A stretch of 53,267 bases of DNA from Bacteroidia bacterium (GTDB taxonomy: Bacteria > Bacteroidota > Bacteroidia > UKL13-3), in the NCBI GenBank assembly GCA_023151275.1, contig JAKLJI010000022.1, positions 1-53,267 on the forward strand. The letters are read 5' to 3'. The notes under the pieces are model-generated. The model searched no databases, had not been told where the DNA came from, and saw nothing but the letters and a program-made list of their open reading frames with translations. How positions within the stretch are numbered: position 1 is the first letter of the stretch; the number at the start of each line of letters is the position of its first letter. Below, piece by piece: positions 18,000 to 26,640 of the stretch. The position numbers and the translations under genes were made by a program.

Positions 18000-19217
18000 A
18001 TGCGTAATTTAACACTATTGCTTTGTGCAATTTTGGGGCTATTTGCTTGCAAAAAAAACAGTTCCAACTCAGGTGAGCTAGAGGTTGCAAATCCCATCAC
18101 AGAAAAAAAAGGCTGGAGCCTCGTTAAGTATTCCCCAGAATTTTTCACTTATGCCAATGACCCTATCGTAATCAATAAACTTGAATTAGTAAAGGAACAC
18201 AGCACCGGTATTGATATTCTATACAGTTCCATGATGGAATTTCAGCGTGATGCACAATTCATCAATGTGCGCTGGCGGGCTTATTCAGATGGATTGAATG
18301 AAGTGAAGAAAGTTGACCTGACCCAAATAGCCAGCTTTGATGAGTTTAACAGACCCATTCTAAGTAGATTGGTCAATGCTTATTCTGCCGGCATGGGCGA
18401 AAGTCAACTATTTGTTTTGAATGAATTACCCCTTCGCCTTCAAGGCTCAGCTACGGAATTTGATCACAGTTACCAACATTTCAATGCAAAGTCAAGCAAA
18501 GTAGTCTTGAATGAAAGAAAATTCAGCTTGCGAAGTACACAAGTTCTAAAAGGAGGTATAGGCAGTGCAAATCCGAATGCTCCGTTTGTAGTGAATGGCA
18601 TGAATTCCTGGAGAGTTGGTGAAAAACTTGGCACACTTGCTACAGGCTATGCAGGCAGCTTGGGTGCTGCACCCAAAGGAAATGGACTTGTAATACTGGC
18701 CTTAAAAGATACCCTGCTTTATATTCTTGAAACCCAAGAGAAAACCCACATGTATATCAGTGGCACCTATTCGGAAATTGTAAAATCAGCTGTCATTAAA
18801 AATGTTTACAACCTCAATGCACTAACCAAATCAGGTATTGGCGAATATTATAGCACTTCAAGATTCATGTTCAACCAAGAATACCTGTTTGTATTTATTG
18901 GCATGACAAATGGCCACCATCGCTACTTTAAAATCAACCTAAACACCTACCAACTAAAGAGTGAAAATGAAGCCTTGTATGAACAAATAAAATTAGATGG
19001 AATTAAAAATATTATTCTACCCGAAGACCGACCGGGCGAGGTAATTGCCATGGAAATGGATGGAATTTACCACCTGTCTGGAAGCACCAAAACACCAATT
19101 CCTTCTGTATCGGTACTGCCTGGAACATCGGGCACAACGGTGAATTACTCAAATGGAAAAATTTGGCAGGTTCTGTTTGACAAAAACGGTTCGTATTTAA
19201 TCAACAGAGCACTATGA
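18000..19217 (+). CDS. lipoprotein of unknown function (405 aa)
   Basis: Signal segment with lipobox ending at Cys17 (ILGLFACKKNSS). The mature chain of about 390 residues is beta-rich, with several strand-turn units (VIALKDTLLYILE-like strands, GIYHLSGSTK, GKIWQVLFDKNG) that could form propeller blades; no catalytic motif is seen. It sits 5 nt after the preceding lipoprotein gene and its stop overlaps the ATG of the following T9SS cargo gene by 4 nt, implying coupled translation. The three products may act together at the outer membrane; this is inferred from gene order only. Confidence 0.75.
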   Translation: MRNLTLLLCAILGLFACKKNSSNSGELEVANPITEKKGWSLVKYSPEFFTYANDPIVINKLELVKEHSTGIDILYSSMMEFQRDAQFINVRWRAYSDGLNEVKKVDLTQIASFDEFNRPILSRLVNAYSAGMGESQLFVLNELPLRLQGSATEFDHSYQHFNAKSSKVVLNERKFSLRSTQVLKGGIGSANPNAPFVVNGMNSWRVGEKLGTLATGYAGSLGAAPKGNGLVILALKDTLLYILETQEKTHMYISGTYSEIVKSAVIKNVYNLNALTKSGIGEYYSTSRFMFNQEYLFVFIGMTNGHHRYFKINLNTYQLKSENEALYEQIKLDGIKNIILPEDRPGEVIAMEMDGIYHLSGSTKTPIPSVSVLPGTSGTTVNYSNGKIWQVLFDKNGSYLINRAL

Positions 19218-20788
19218 GAAACGCACTACTTGTTCTATTCACGCTGCTTAATTTATCAGCGATTGCGCAAGACTACCATTGGGATTTTGCTATGAGTGCC
19301 GGCACTTGTCGTCTTCAACCAGGAGCTCTGTATGAAAATCTAGCTATACCATTTGAATTGGAATCAGACAATGCCGGTAATGTTTATGTCCTGGGAAATT
19401 TCCCAACGGCTAATTTCGACAAGCAATTCAGGATAACGCCAGAGCTTTCGGTTTTCGCCCGGTCAGGTTCCCAACAAAATCAACTATACCTCTATAAAGT
19501 CAATCCAACCAACCAGGTTGAATGGGGCATGTGTATTGAAGCGGAGAACAATAGCCTTGAAAAAATCAGCTCTTCACTAGCTTTAAGTGTTAATCCATAC
19601 TCGGGAAAGGTTTACCTGATTATGGAACCTTATTCAACCTTACACATCAACGGAAATCCCATTTACCCCCAGCTAAGTTCAGATACTCGTAAACTCATGC
19701 TGTGTTTTGAATCGGATGGAAGCTTCAATAAAATCATTTACTCCAAAGGCATCTTATCAAAACCCATCTTCTCTTCTTCAGAAACCGGTGTATTTAAGGC
19801 CTCCAGGTTTGATTTGGCAAGGCCTGACTTTGATTCTGTTTCCTTTTTCCTTTTTGATGCCCGCAAGGACAGCATTTTATTTCATGCCTTTTCCAATTAT
19901 GACAACCTGATGTATTTTGATCCTGAAAAACAGGTGTACATCTCGGAATTCCTGGGAGAATATGATTCACATTTAATCCGGATTAAGGGATCTGTTTACC
20001 AGCATAGCCATAACTTTTTCAGCTATACCAAAATTCAGCACAAAAAAGACAAAGCAGGGAATCACTACTTCCATTACAAAAACAATGTCAATCCCGGCAA
20101 TCCTGCTACCTATATGTTATTCAAATTGAATGCTGCTTTTCAGGAACAGTGGAGAACACAAAACGCTAGCGGTTTTCAGATGGACACCAGTGGAAATTTG
20201 TGGCTTTTCAAACATGGAGACTTCAATCCCACCAAAGACAATACGCGCCTAAACCCGGCAGATGTTATGCTTGTTCAATTGAATCCGGAAACGGGTCAGG
20301 AAAATGGAACGCGAATTGTTCCAACCAATTTAATTGGCCAAAGCTGGGTTCCGGATGAAGCCCTGGAACTCTTTAAAATAACCTCGGCTAATGAATTTTG
20401 GATTAGTGGAAACCTGATTAATGAAGCCGAATTTGGCAATAATAAAATCACAGGAAACTGTTCAAACGCCTCAATTCCTTACCAGCATTACCTGGCCAAA
20501 GCACAATCAGGCTGGAGCCAAGACCGGAAAAATCTGAGTCTTTCAAAAATCGAAAAAAAACAAGAGATTAATCTATATCCCAACCCGGCAAGCACGTACA
20601 TACAACTGCCGGGAAACCTGCATTCCGAAATCATGTCCATAGAGGTTTTCAGCCTCCAGGGCCAATTTGTTTCAAGGTACTCCGAACAGGCACACAAACT
20701 TGATATCAGCAACCTGAACCAAGGCTTTTATGTATTGCGAATCAAAACAGATAAAGGAATTTATTGTGCGCGTTTTATGAAGCAGTGA
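19214..20788 (+). CDS. T9SS-exported protein with type A sorting domain (524 aa)
   Basis: A signal peptide (about 1-18, LSAIAQD) is followed by about 430 residues of beta-rich sequence resembling SBBP/propeller-type repeats (NAGNVYVLGNFP, PYSGKVYLIMEPY, DTSGNLWLFKHG). The C-terminal T9SS type A domain begins at about residue 450: INLYPNPASTYIQLPG, then IEVFSLQGQFVSRY, then LNQGFYVLRIKTDKG and the terminal ARFMKQ. It should be secreted through T9SS. The start codon overlaps the stop of the upstream lipoprotein gene (ATGA). It may be presented beside those lipoproteins on the cell surface. The substrate or ligand is unknown. Confidence 0.85.
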   Translation: MRNALLVLFTLLNLSAIAQDYHWDFAMSAGTCRLQPGALYENLAIPFELESDNAGNVYVLGNFPTANFDKQFRITPELSVFARSGSQQNQLYLYKVNPTNQVEWGMCIEAENNSLEKISSSLALSVNPYSGKVYLIMEPYSTLHINGNPIYPQLSSDTRKLMLCFESDGSFNKIIYSKGILSKPIFSSSETGVFKASRFDLARPDFDSVSFFLFDARKDSILFHAFSNYDNLMYFDPEKQVYISEFLGEYDSHLIRIKGSVYQHSHNFFSYTKIQHKKDKAGNHYFHYKNNVNPGNPATYMLFKLNAAFQEQWRTQNASGFQMDTSGNLWLFKHGDFNPTKDNTRLNPADVMLVQLNPETGQENGTRIVPTNLIGQSWVPDEALELFKITSANEFWISGNLINEAEFGNNKITGNCSNASIPYQHYLAKAQSGWSQDRKNLSLSKIEKKQEINLYPNPASTYIQLPGNLHSEIMSIEVFSLQGQFVSRYSEQAHKLDISNLNQGFYVLRIKTDKGIYCARFMKQ

Positions 20789-20918
20789 CCCATTCATGAT
20801 CCTAAGCTACAACTAACCAGGTTTATCTTCTGGCCAAGAACCAGCAATGCAAAAAAGACTTGCCCATGGTAAGTTGCAGCCCCATGTCGAAGTTGAATTG
20901 ACTAACCCTTCAACCCGT

Positions 20919-21212
20919 TTATTTCCGGTACTGAATACGAGTAATAGCCTTCTGCTCCAGGCGCTCAAGAATCATACGTGCCAGCTGAGGAGCTATCTCG
21001 ATAGGCTTTCCATGCGTAAACAACTGTTTTACATTTTGTTCGTTCACATCAATACGGTATAAAATATTCCAAAGCCGTTCTGAATCATGCAACATCAATC
21101 GAACCAACTCCTGCTGGAGAAGCTCTAGCAATTTTTGAGTTTCCACTCCTTCCTCAAAATCGAAATGCTGAACAACAAGCTTATTGCGTATGTCATCAAT
21201 CTCGGTGCTCAT
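20919..21212 (-). CDS. small conserved hypothetical protein (97 aa)
   Basis: A 97-residue soluble, mainly helical, charged protein. The C-terminal half has a Leu/Glu pattern (LARMILERLEQKAITRIQY) and a central segment with ERLWNILYRIDVNEQ. No family recognised with confidence. It starts 11 nt after the NDH-2 stop and is the third gene of the gamma-carbonic anhydrase/NDH-2 operon, so it may be functionally linked to respiration. No membrane segment or metal-binding motif is visible. Confidence 0.7.
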   Translation of the reverse strand: MSTEIDDIRNKLVVQHFDFEEGVETQKLLELLQQELVRLMLHDSERLWNILYRIDVNEQNVKQLFTHGKPIEIAPQLARMILERLEQKAITRIQYRK

Positions 21213-21223
21213 CCTGTTCTTCT

Positions 21224-22525
21224 TTATTTGCCTTTTGATTGCTTACCTGTGTATGGCCGGGTAATTAACCGAATAGCACGTTGGTAGCTCAAATAATTCC
21301 ACAACCAGTTTACAAAAACGACTAAGCGATTTCGATATCCAACCAATAACATCAAGTGTAAAAACATCCATCCCAACCACGCCAAATAGCCCTGCATCTT
21401 AATTCCAAACGATTCCAAAACAGCCTTATGCCTGCCTACAGTGGCCATGCTTCCTTTATCAAAATAACGGAAGGCCACTAAATCCTGACCTGCTAGTTTC
21501 CGTTGCAGATTCTTGGCAAACAGGCTTGCTTGTTGAACTGCTACCGGCGCAACCATGGGATGTCCATTCGGATACTTTTCATCAGCACTCATAAAGGCTA
21601 CATCTCCAACTGCGAAAGCATTCTCATAGCCATTGATTTGATTGAATCCATTCACCAAAATGCGGTTTCCTCTTCCCAAATTTGAAGCCTCAATTCCGGC
21701 AGGGACTTCCCCTTTTACGCCTGCCGCCCAAATCAAGGTATTGGTTTCCATTGTACGTCCATCCGAGAGTTTGAGCAACTGTCCGTCGTAACTTTGAACG
21801 GCAGTTTTGAGATGTACCTTCACCCCCAATTGTTCAAGAAATTCTTTGGCTTTTTGGGAGGAGTTCTCCGACATCGCAGCCAATACACGCTCTGAAGCTT
21901 CAACCAAATGAACCTGCATAAGTGTTTTATCAAGTTCAGTATAATCGGAAGGCAATACATGCTTGCGGATTTCGGCAAGGGCACCGGCAGTTTCAACTCC
22001 GGTTGGACCTCCTCCTACCACCACAAAATTTAATATGCGCTCTAGCTTTCCACTTTCGGTTCCGGATACGGCCTTCTCAAACTCTTGCAGGATTTTACTT
22101 CGCAAGTCCAAGGCTTGTGGAATGCTTTTCAACTCCATGGAATTTTCTTGAAGCTCTTTGTTGCCAAAGAAATTGGTAGCCGACCCACTGGCAATACAAA
22201 GGTAATCGTAACTGAAATCCCCAATATCTGTTCGAACCAATTGATTCTCTAATTGGATTTCTTCAACCTTAGCCATTCTGAAGGCAATATTGGGAATACG
22301 ACCAATCAACTTCCTTAAGGGATAAGCAATGGCATCAGGTCCAAGTCCACCTGATGCTACTTGATACAACAAGGGTTGAAAGGTATGGTAATTGTTTTTG
22401 TCGATAAGGGTTACCTTGATGGGTTTCCCGCTCAACTGTTTTACAAGTTCAATCCCGGCAAATCCACCACCAATGATAATCAAATGGGGAGATTTCAATT
22501 GCTGGTAGTTGATTGATGTGGTCAT
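21224..22525 (-). CDS. ndh: type II NADH dehydrogenase (NDH-2), FAD-dependent
   Basis: A 433-residue peripheral membrane flavoenzyme passing electrons from NADH to quinone without proton pumping. The FAD-binding motif GGGFAGIEL is at residues 19-27, and the second nucleotide motif VVGGGPTGVETAGALAE lies near 165-185. WAAGVKG and the AVGDVAF flavin-contact motif follow. The C-terminal 50 residues (LAWLGWMFLHLMLLVGYRN) are hydrophobic and probably anchor it. It begins 4 nt after the carbonic anhydrase stop. A ferredoxin-type pyridine nucleotide-disulfide oxidoreductase is the alternative, but the C-terminal anchor favours NDH-2. Confidence 0.88.
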   Translation of the reverse strand: MTTSINYQQLKSPHLIIIGGGFAGIELVKQLSGKPIKVTLIDKNNYHTFQPLLYQVASGGLGPDAIAYPLRKLIGRIPNIAFRMAKVEEIQLENQLVRTDIGDFSYDYLCIASGSATNFFGNKELQENSMELKSIPQALDLRSKILQEFEKAVSGTESGKLERILNFVVVGGGPTGVETAGALAEIRKHVLPSDYTELDKTLMQVHLVEASERVLAAMSENSSQKAKEFLEQLGVKVHLKTAVQSYDGQLLKLSDGRTMETNTLIWAAGVKGEVPAGIEASNLGRGNRILVNGFNQINGYENAFAVGDVAFMSADEKYPNGHPMVAPVAVQQASLFAKNLQRKLAGQDLVAFRYFDKGSMATVGRHKAVLESFGIKMQGYLAWLGWMFLHLMLLVGYRNRLVVFVNWLWNYLSYQRAIRLITRPYTGKQSKGK

Positions 22526-22529
22526 GGTA

Positions 22530-23060
22530 TTAGCGATAATGGGTTAAATACGCCTTGCTCAATTCAATATAACTCAAGGCATTCTTTCTGATTTTCTCCA
22601 TGTGCATTTCAGTCACTTGTTTCACAACCTTTCCTGGCGCTCCCATCACAATGCTGTAATCAGGAATAAGGGTTCCCTCGGTAACCAACGCATTTGCACC
22701 AATGATGCAGTATTTACCAATCTTGGCTCCATTTAATATGGTTGCATGCATTCCTACCAGCACATGATCATCAAGCTGGGCTCCATGTACAATGGCTCCA
22801 TGACCAATGATGCAATGTTTACCAATATGCACAGGAAAGCCCGGATCTACATGGACTACAGCCGATTCCTGGATATTGCTTCCTTCACCAATTTGTATTT
22901 CATCCCCATCACCACGAACCGTTGCTGAAAACCAAACCGAACTGTTATCACCTAAACTTACTCTTCCAAATACGCGGGCATTATCTGCTATCCAAACCTC
23001 TTTGCCTTTCTGTATTGGTGTTGAAAGAATCGTTTCTAAATCAAAAGGGAGCGTGGCCAT
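22530..23060 (-). CDS. gamma-carbonic anhydrase-family hexapeptide protein
   Basis: A 176-residue left-handed beta-helix protein of the YrdA/gamma-carbonic anhydrase group. Hexapeptide repeats fill about residues 20-150. The three metal-ligand histidine regions are visible in AVVHVDPG, IGHGAIVHG and VGMHA. A C-terminal helix (IRKNALSYIELSKAYL) matches the family. It might hydrate CO2 with a bound Zn or Fe, but many members are inactive on CO2. It is the first gene of the operon with NDH-2. Confidence 0.88.
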   Translation of the reverse strand: MATLPFDLETILSTPIQKGKEVWIADNARVFGRVSLGDNSSVWFSATVRGDGDEIQIGEGSNIQESAVVHVDPGFPVHIGKHCIIGHGAIVHGAQLDDHVLVGMHATILNGAKIGKYCIIGANALVTEGTLIPDYSIVMGAPGKVVKQVTEMHMEKIRKNALSYIELSKAYLTHYR

Positions 23061-23316
23061 GCTTGTTATTTTGAGGGCAAAGTAAACAGGAAAGTATCAA
23101 ATATTTTAAGTGGTTTAAGGGTTCAAGCAAAAAGCCAAATTCGTTCGTCTTGCAAGCTTTTTCTAAAAAACAAAAACAAAAACTCGAATCAACCTGCATA
23201 CGAGAGCAAATACCGCCCTAGCAAAGCTGAATAATACCAGGCTCATCTGCATACTTCTTCAAGAAAACATTCAGGAAAATTGACCAAAAAGGGAGAATAC
23301 TTGAGACAAAATCTTT

Positions 23317-23345
23317 TTTGAAAAAACCAATTCTCCTTACATTCG
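23317..23345 (+). promoter_or_regulatory. candidate promoter of the desaturase gene
   Basis: TTTG (23317-23320), 17 nt, TACATTCG (23338-23345; one mismatch from TAnnTTTG). It ends 8 nt before the ATG at 23354, and it overlaps the TTG at 23318 that would otherwise lengthen the protein. This argues for the shorter start. Confidence 0.4.
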
Positions 23346-23353
23346 TCGGTTTA

Positions 23354-24106
23354 ATGTTCACTATGGTTATTTTTCTTTTTCTTGTTCTCCACTGGTATCT
23401 TTCCCTATTTGGTCAGACTTTTTTCCTACACCGTTATGCAGCCCACAAAATGTTCACCATGAATCCCTTTTGGGAAAAATTCTGGTACACCTATACCTGG
23501 GTCATGCAGGGTTCATCGTATCTCAACGCCCGGGCCTATGCAATTCTTCACCGCATGCACCATGCCTATTCAGACACCAAAGAAGACCCGCATACACCTC
23601 ACTTTTTCAAAGAGGTTTTTAGTATGATGTGGCATACTCGTAAGGTGTACAATGGCGTATTGGAAGGCACTTGGAAAGTGGAAGAAAAATTCAACAAAAA
23701 CTATCCGGTTTATCCCAAAATCGATAAGCTTGCAGATTCCTGGACTATGCGTATTCTGTTTGGCCTTAGCTATGTAGCATTCTACTATTTCTTTGCCACA
23801 GCATGGTGGATGTACCTGTTTCTTCCTATCCATTTTCTGATGGGTCCCATCCAGGGTGCTGTAGTAAATTGGGCTGGTCACAAATACGGTTACCGCAATT
23901 TTGACGAAAAGGATCATTCTAAAAATACACTGATTATTGATTTTCTGATGTTGGGCGAATTGTTTCAAAACAACCATCACCATGCAGGTGCCAGACCTAA
24001 TTTTGCAGTTAAATGGTGGGAGTTTGATCCCGTTTATCCGGTTATCAGGCTATTGCATGCCCTTCATATCATTCGTTTGGTTCCGTTGGCATCAAGCAAC
24101 AGGTAA
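23354..24106 (+). CDS. acyl-CoA/acyl-lipid desaturase (membrane fatty-acid desaturase)
   Basis: A di-iron membrane enzyme introducing a double bond into fatty acyl chains, about 250 residues. The three histidine boxes are present: HRYAAH, HRMHHAYSD and NNHHH. Hydrophobic helices flank them. The segment YLSLFGQTFFLHRYAAH before box 1 and EDPHTP after box 2 are typical of delta-9-like bacterial desaturases. The start is uncertain among TTG 23318, ATG 23354 and ATG 23363; the candidate promoter favours one of the ATGs. A strong terminator follows, so it is probably monocistronic. Confidence 0.88.
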   Translation: MFTMVIFLFLVLHWYLSLFGQTFFLHRYAAHKMFTMNPFWEKFWYTYTWVMQGSSYLNARAYAILHRMHHAYSDTKEDPHTPHFFKEVFSMMWHTRKVYNGVLEGTWKVEEKFNKNYPVYPKIDKLADSWTMRILFGLSYVAFYYFFATAWWMYLFLPIHFLMGPIQGAVVNWAGHKYGYRNFDEKDHSKNTLIIDFLMLGELFQNNHHHAGARPNFAVKWWEFDPVYPVIRLLHALHIIRLVPLASSNR

Positions 24107-24127
24107 TAATTTTTCAAAGTCTTTTCA

Positions 24128-24163
24128 AAGCCCGAATTCAAAGCGATTCGGGCTTTTTGTTTT
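24128..24163 (+). terminator. intrinsic terminator after the desaturase gene
   Basis: AAGCCCGAAT (24128-24137) pairs with ATTCGGGCTT (24146-24155) around an 8-nt loop, followed by a T-rich tail. The 10-bp stem is perfect. Confidence 0.93.
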
Positions 24164-24349
24164 GATAGACTTACATCAACTTGATATTGATAAACGGATT
24201 GCAGCTGTAAGCTTAGATTGGAATAACGTTGTGCTTCATACTTAAAACCTGAACAAAGCTATTTGCATAACCATCCCAAAATGCCCCATATTGTAGCGCC
24301 TGTAACTTTTAACTTCTCAAATCGTTAGAGCTAATTAAATTCGTAATCT

Positions 24350-25336
24350 ATGAAAAAACTACTGCTACTTTTTGCGCTGTTAATTGGTCTTTCAGGAACA
24401 AGCTTCTCCCAACGCATGTATTCAAGTATGAGCTATGGGGCTCTCTATCATGAGGCAGGAAAGCCACACCCCCAAATAGCCGAGGCTGGCTATACCGGAG
24501 AGAACTGGCAAAGAAAGGATATCAAAAAGGGCCTATTCTACTCCCATCAACAAAAACAATACAACCCTGAAGGCTTTTTGATTTCAGAAATCTCTTACCG
24601 AAATAAAGGCAAAAAAATAAGAAGCTCGAGGTATTATGTTTATACAAATGGCAAGCTCAGTGCTCACTGCACCCTCAATGAAGATGGAGATAGCCTTAGC
24701 TGGGCAACCTATACCTACAAGAACGGCAAACAAACAGGATACAAGCAATTCTCAAAAAAAAATCCAAGCACGCCATACTATTCCTATGAAACGATTCTCG
24801 ATGAAAAGGACAGAACTTTAGAAACAAGATACCTGAGAAAGGGCAAGCAATTCTCGCGCTACGTAAACAGCTATTCCGAGGACGGAAAACGTGTTGAGTC
24901 AAAATACTACAATAACAAAAACAAACTGGTTGCTATTACCAGTTACGCCTGCGATGCAAAAGGTGAAACTGTAGAAAAGGAAGTAAAGCAACGAAATTTT
25001 TGCACCCGTAAAGAGTCGCTTCCTAATGGGAACTACGTTGAAATAAACGAATACACCAACCACAAAGGAAAGGTATTTCGTAGCGTTACTACCTACAACA
25101 AAGACTCATTACTTATTGAACGCGTCAGCTATACACCCAAAGGCAAGGAGAGCTACAAACAAGTGAATACCTATTCGACAGGTAAATTGCTTAGTAGAAC
25201 AGAAAGCTTTGACCAAGGAAAACCAAGCTGGGCCTATGAACTGGATTACACAGATAAAGGTTTTGCAAAGGCTTCAAGAACCTTTAATTCCAAAGGTAAA
25301 CTGGTTGATGAATTTAAGATTGATTGGTCGAAATAA
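24350..25336 (+). CDS. exported protein with YD/hairpin-like repeats, function unknown
   Basis: A 328-residue protein with a clear signal peptide (about 1-20, LSGTSFSQ). The mature chain is built of repeated beta-hairpin units with the pattern aromatic-x-Asn/Asp-x-Gly-Lys (YVYTNGKLSAH, YTYKNGKQTGY, YSEDGKRVESKY, VNTYSTGKLLSR, AKASRTFNSKGKLVDEF). It is strongly basic, with many Lys and Tyr. The pattern recalls YD/Rhs-type or YwqK-like repeats, but the units are irregular and no toxin tip is present. No lipobox and no T9SS domain, so probably periplasmic. Confidence 0.72.
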   Translation: MKKLLLLFALLIGLSGTSFSQRMYSSMSYGALYHEAGKPHPQIAEAGYTGENWQRKDIKKGLFYSHQQKQYNPEGFLISEISYRNKGKKIRSSRYYVYTNGKLSAHCTLNEDGDSLSWATYTYKNGKQTGYKQFSKKNPSTPYYSYETILDEKDRTLETRYLRKGKQFSRYVNSYSEDGKRVESKYYNNKNKLVAITSYACDAKGETVEKEVKQRNFCTRKESLPNGNYVEINEYTNHKGKVFRSVTTYNKDSLLIERVSYTPKGKESYKQVNTYSTGKLLSRTESFDQGKPSWAYELDYTDKGFAKASRTFNSKGKLVDEFKIDWSK

Positions 25337-25379
25337 GCAATTGCTTCCCTCTTCATTCCGAGTAGTTTTGGGATTTGAA

Positions 25380-25411
25380 TTGTAAAAGGCCAATTAGGGG
25401 ATGTATATTGG
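25380..25411 (+). promoter_or_regulatory. candidate promoter of the serine hydrolase gene
   Basis: TTG (25380-25382), 21 nt, TATATTGG (25404-25411; one mismatch from TAnnTTTG). It ends 4 nt before the ATG at 25416. It overlaps the in-frame ATG at 25401, which therefore would not be on the mRNA. Confidence 0.45.
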
Positions 25412-25415
25412 GACC

Positions 25416-26579
25416 ATGAAATGGCTCAAAACCACATTCGCTGTCCTGCTCCTACTCTTCATTACGGTTGAGATATACTTGGCAGCATCCGATAAACTTT
25501 TCGTAAACTACGTGATTGCCGGCACCTTGTTAAAAGGGAAAACAGGCCCTGATATTGATGAGCTAAACGATTTCCCTTCCCGCAAGCTGGAAAGTCATAA
25601 GCCTACTCCATGGCCCAAGCATACTGCTTATGGAAAAGTGGCTCCTGCTCCAGAACTCCTTGCAAAAGCAATGGAATTTGAAACAACAGCACTCGTTCTT
25701 ATCAAGAATGACAGTCTGTTATTTGAAGATTATCGGGGATTTGGAGAGGTTCATCAAGTGAGCAATTCCTTCAGCATGGCCAAATCCATCACCGCTGCTT
25801 TAATTGGAATAGCCTTAAAGGATGGCCTAATTAACAGCTTGGATGATGCTTTAGGTAAGTATATTCCTGAATTCAACACCGAAAAGTACAGCAAAATTAC
25901 CTTGAAACATTTACTCTGGATGGGCTCCGGGTTGGACTTTCACGAGAGCTATGGAGACCCCTTTGGCTGGCCAGCAAAAGCCTATTATGGAAAGGATGTA
26001 AATGCAACCGTAATCAATCCGGATATCAGCCTTGAACCTGGAATTCAATACGTGTACAAAGGAGGTGATACACAACTATTGGGCATAGTGCTTAATAAAG
26101 TTAGCGGTAAATCTGTTGCTGAATTTGCCACAGAAAAATTATGGAAACCACTGAATGCAGAGGATGCTGCCTATTGGAGCCTGGATACCGAAAACGGAAT
26201 GGAAAAAGTTAGCTGCTGTTTTTATGCAACAGCCCGCGACTTTGCACGCTTGGGAAGCCTATACCTCCACAAGGGAAATTGGAATGGCAATCAGCTGATA
26301 GATACCAGTTTTATTGAAGCATCCCTGAAGGCGGCCCCGCTTCAAAACTTAGATGGCAATGCAGTAACCAATTACGGCTACCAATGGTGGTTAACTCAAC
26401 ACAAAGGACTTGATGTGTTCTATGCCCGCGGAATACGAGGTCAATACATCTTTTGCATTCCGGAGAAAAATTTGGTACTTGTTAGGCTGGGCCATCGCAG
26501 GGCTTCTAAAACAGGAGATGAACTGCCCGAAGATGGGAAGGTTTACCTGGATATGGCTCTTGAAATGGGCAAAAATTAA
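25416..26579 (+). CDS. serine hydrolase of the beta-lactamase class C/PBP4-like family
   Basis: A 387-residue exported or membrane-anchored hydrolase. An N-terminal hydrophobic segment (about 5-24) is followed by the beta-lactamase-related domain. The nucleophile Ser120 and Lys123 form the SxxK motif (SMAKS), and the second Tyr motif is in YVYKGGDTQLLG. A late HKGL/ARGIRGQYI segment stands in for the KTG-type box. It could act on peptidoglycan peptides, esters or D-amino acid peptides; the substrate cannot be read. The preferred start is the ATG at 25416 (MKWLKTTF), because the upstream ATG at 25401 overlaps the promoter. Confidence 0.85.
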   Translation: MKWLKTTFAVLLLLFITVEIYLAASDKLFVNYVIAGTLLKGKTGPDIDELNDFPSRKLESHKPTPWPKHTAYGKVAPAPELLAKAMEFETTALVLIKNDSLLFEDYRGFGEVHQVSNSFSMAKSITAALIGIALKDGLINSLDDALGKYIPEFNTEKYSKITLKHLLWMGSGLDFHESYGDPFGWPAKAYYGKDVNATVINPDISLEPGIQYVYKGGDTQLLGIVLNKVSGKSVAEFATEKLWKPLNAEDAAYWSLDTENGMEKVSCCFYATARDFARLGSLYLHKGNWNGNQLIDTSFIEASLKAAPLQNLDGNAVTNYGYQWWLTQHKGLDVFYARGIRGQYIFCIPEKNLVLVRLGHRRASKTGDELPEDGKVYLDMALEMGKN

Positions 26580-26601
26580 AAATTACATTAGGTAAGCAAA
26601 G

Positions 26602-26616
26602 TTTACCCTTTGTAAA
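26602..26616. promoter_or_regulatory. possible operator upstream of the XRE regulator
   Basis: TTTAC-CCTTT-GTAAA: a perfect 5-bp inverted repeat with a 5-bp spacer, 24 nt before the ATG of the XRE gene. Position and symmetry fit an autoregulatory site, but a 5-bp half-site can occur by chance. Confidence 0.35.
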
Positions 26617-26640
26617 TTTTTAATTACGCAATCTTGAGCC

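Noticed and set aside
23570-23983. A 137-aa minus-strand frame inside the desaturase gene
   Set aside because: It overlaps all of the His-box region of the real gene on the other strand.
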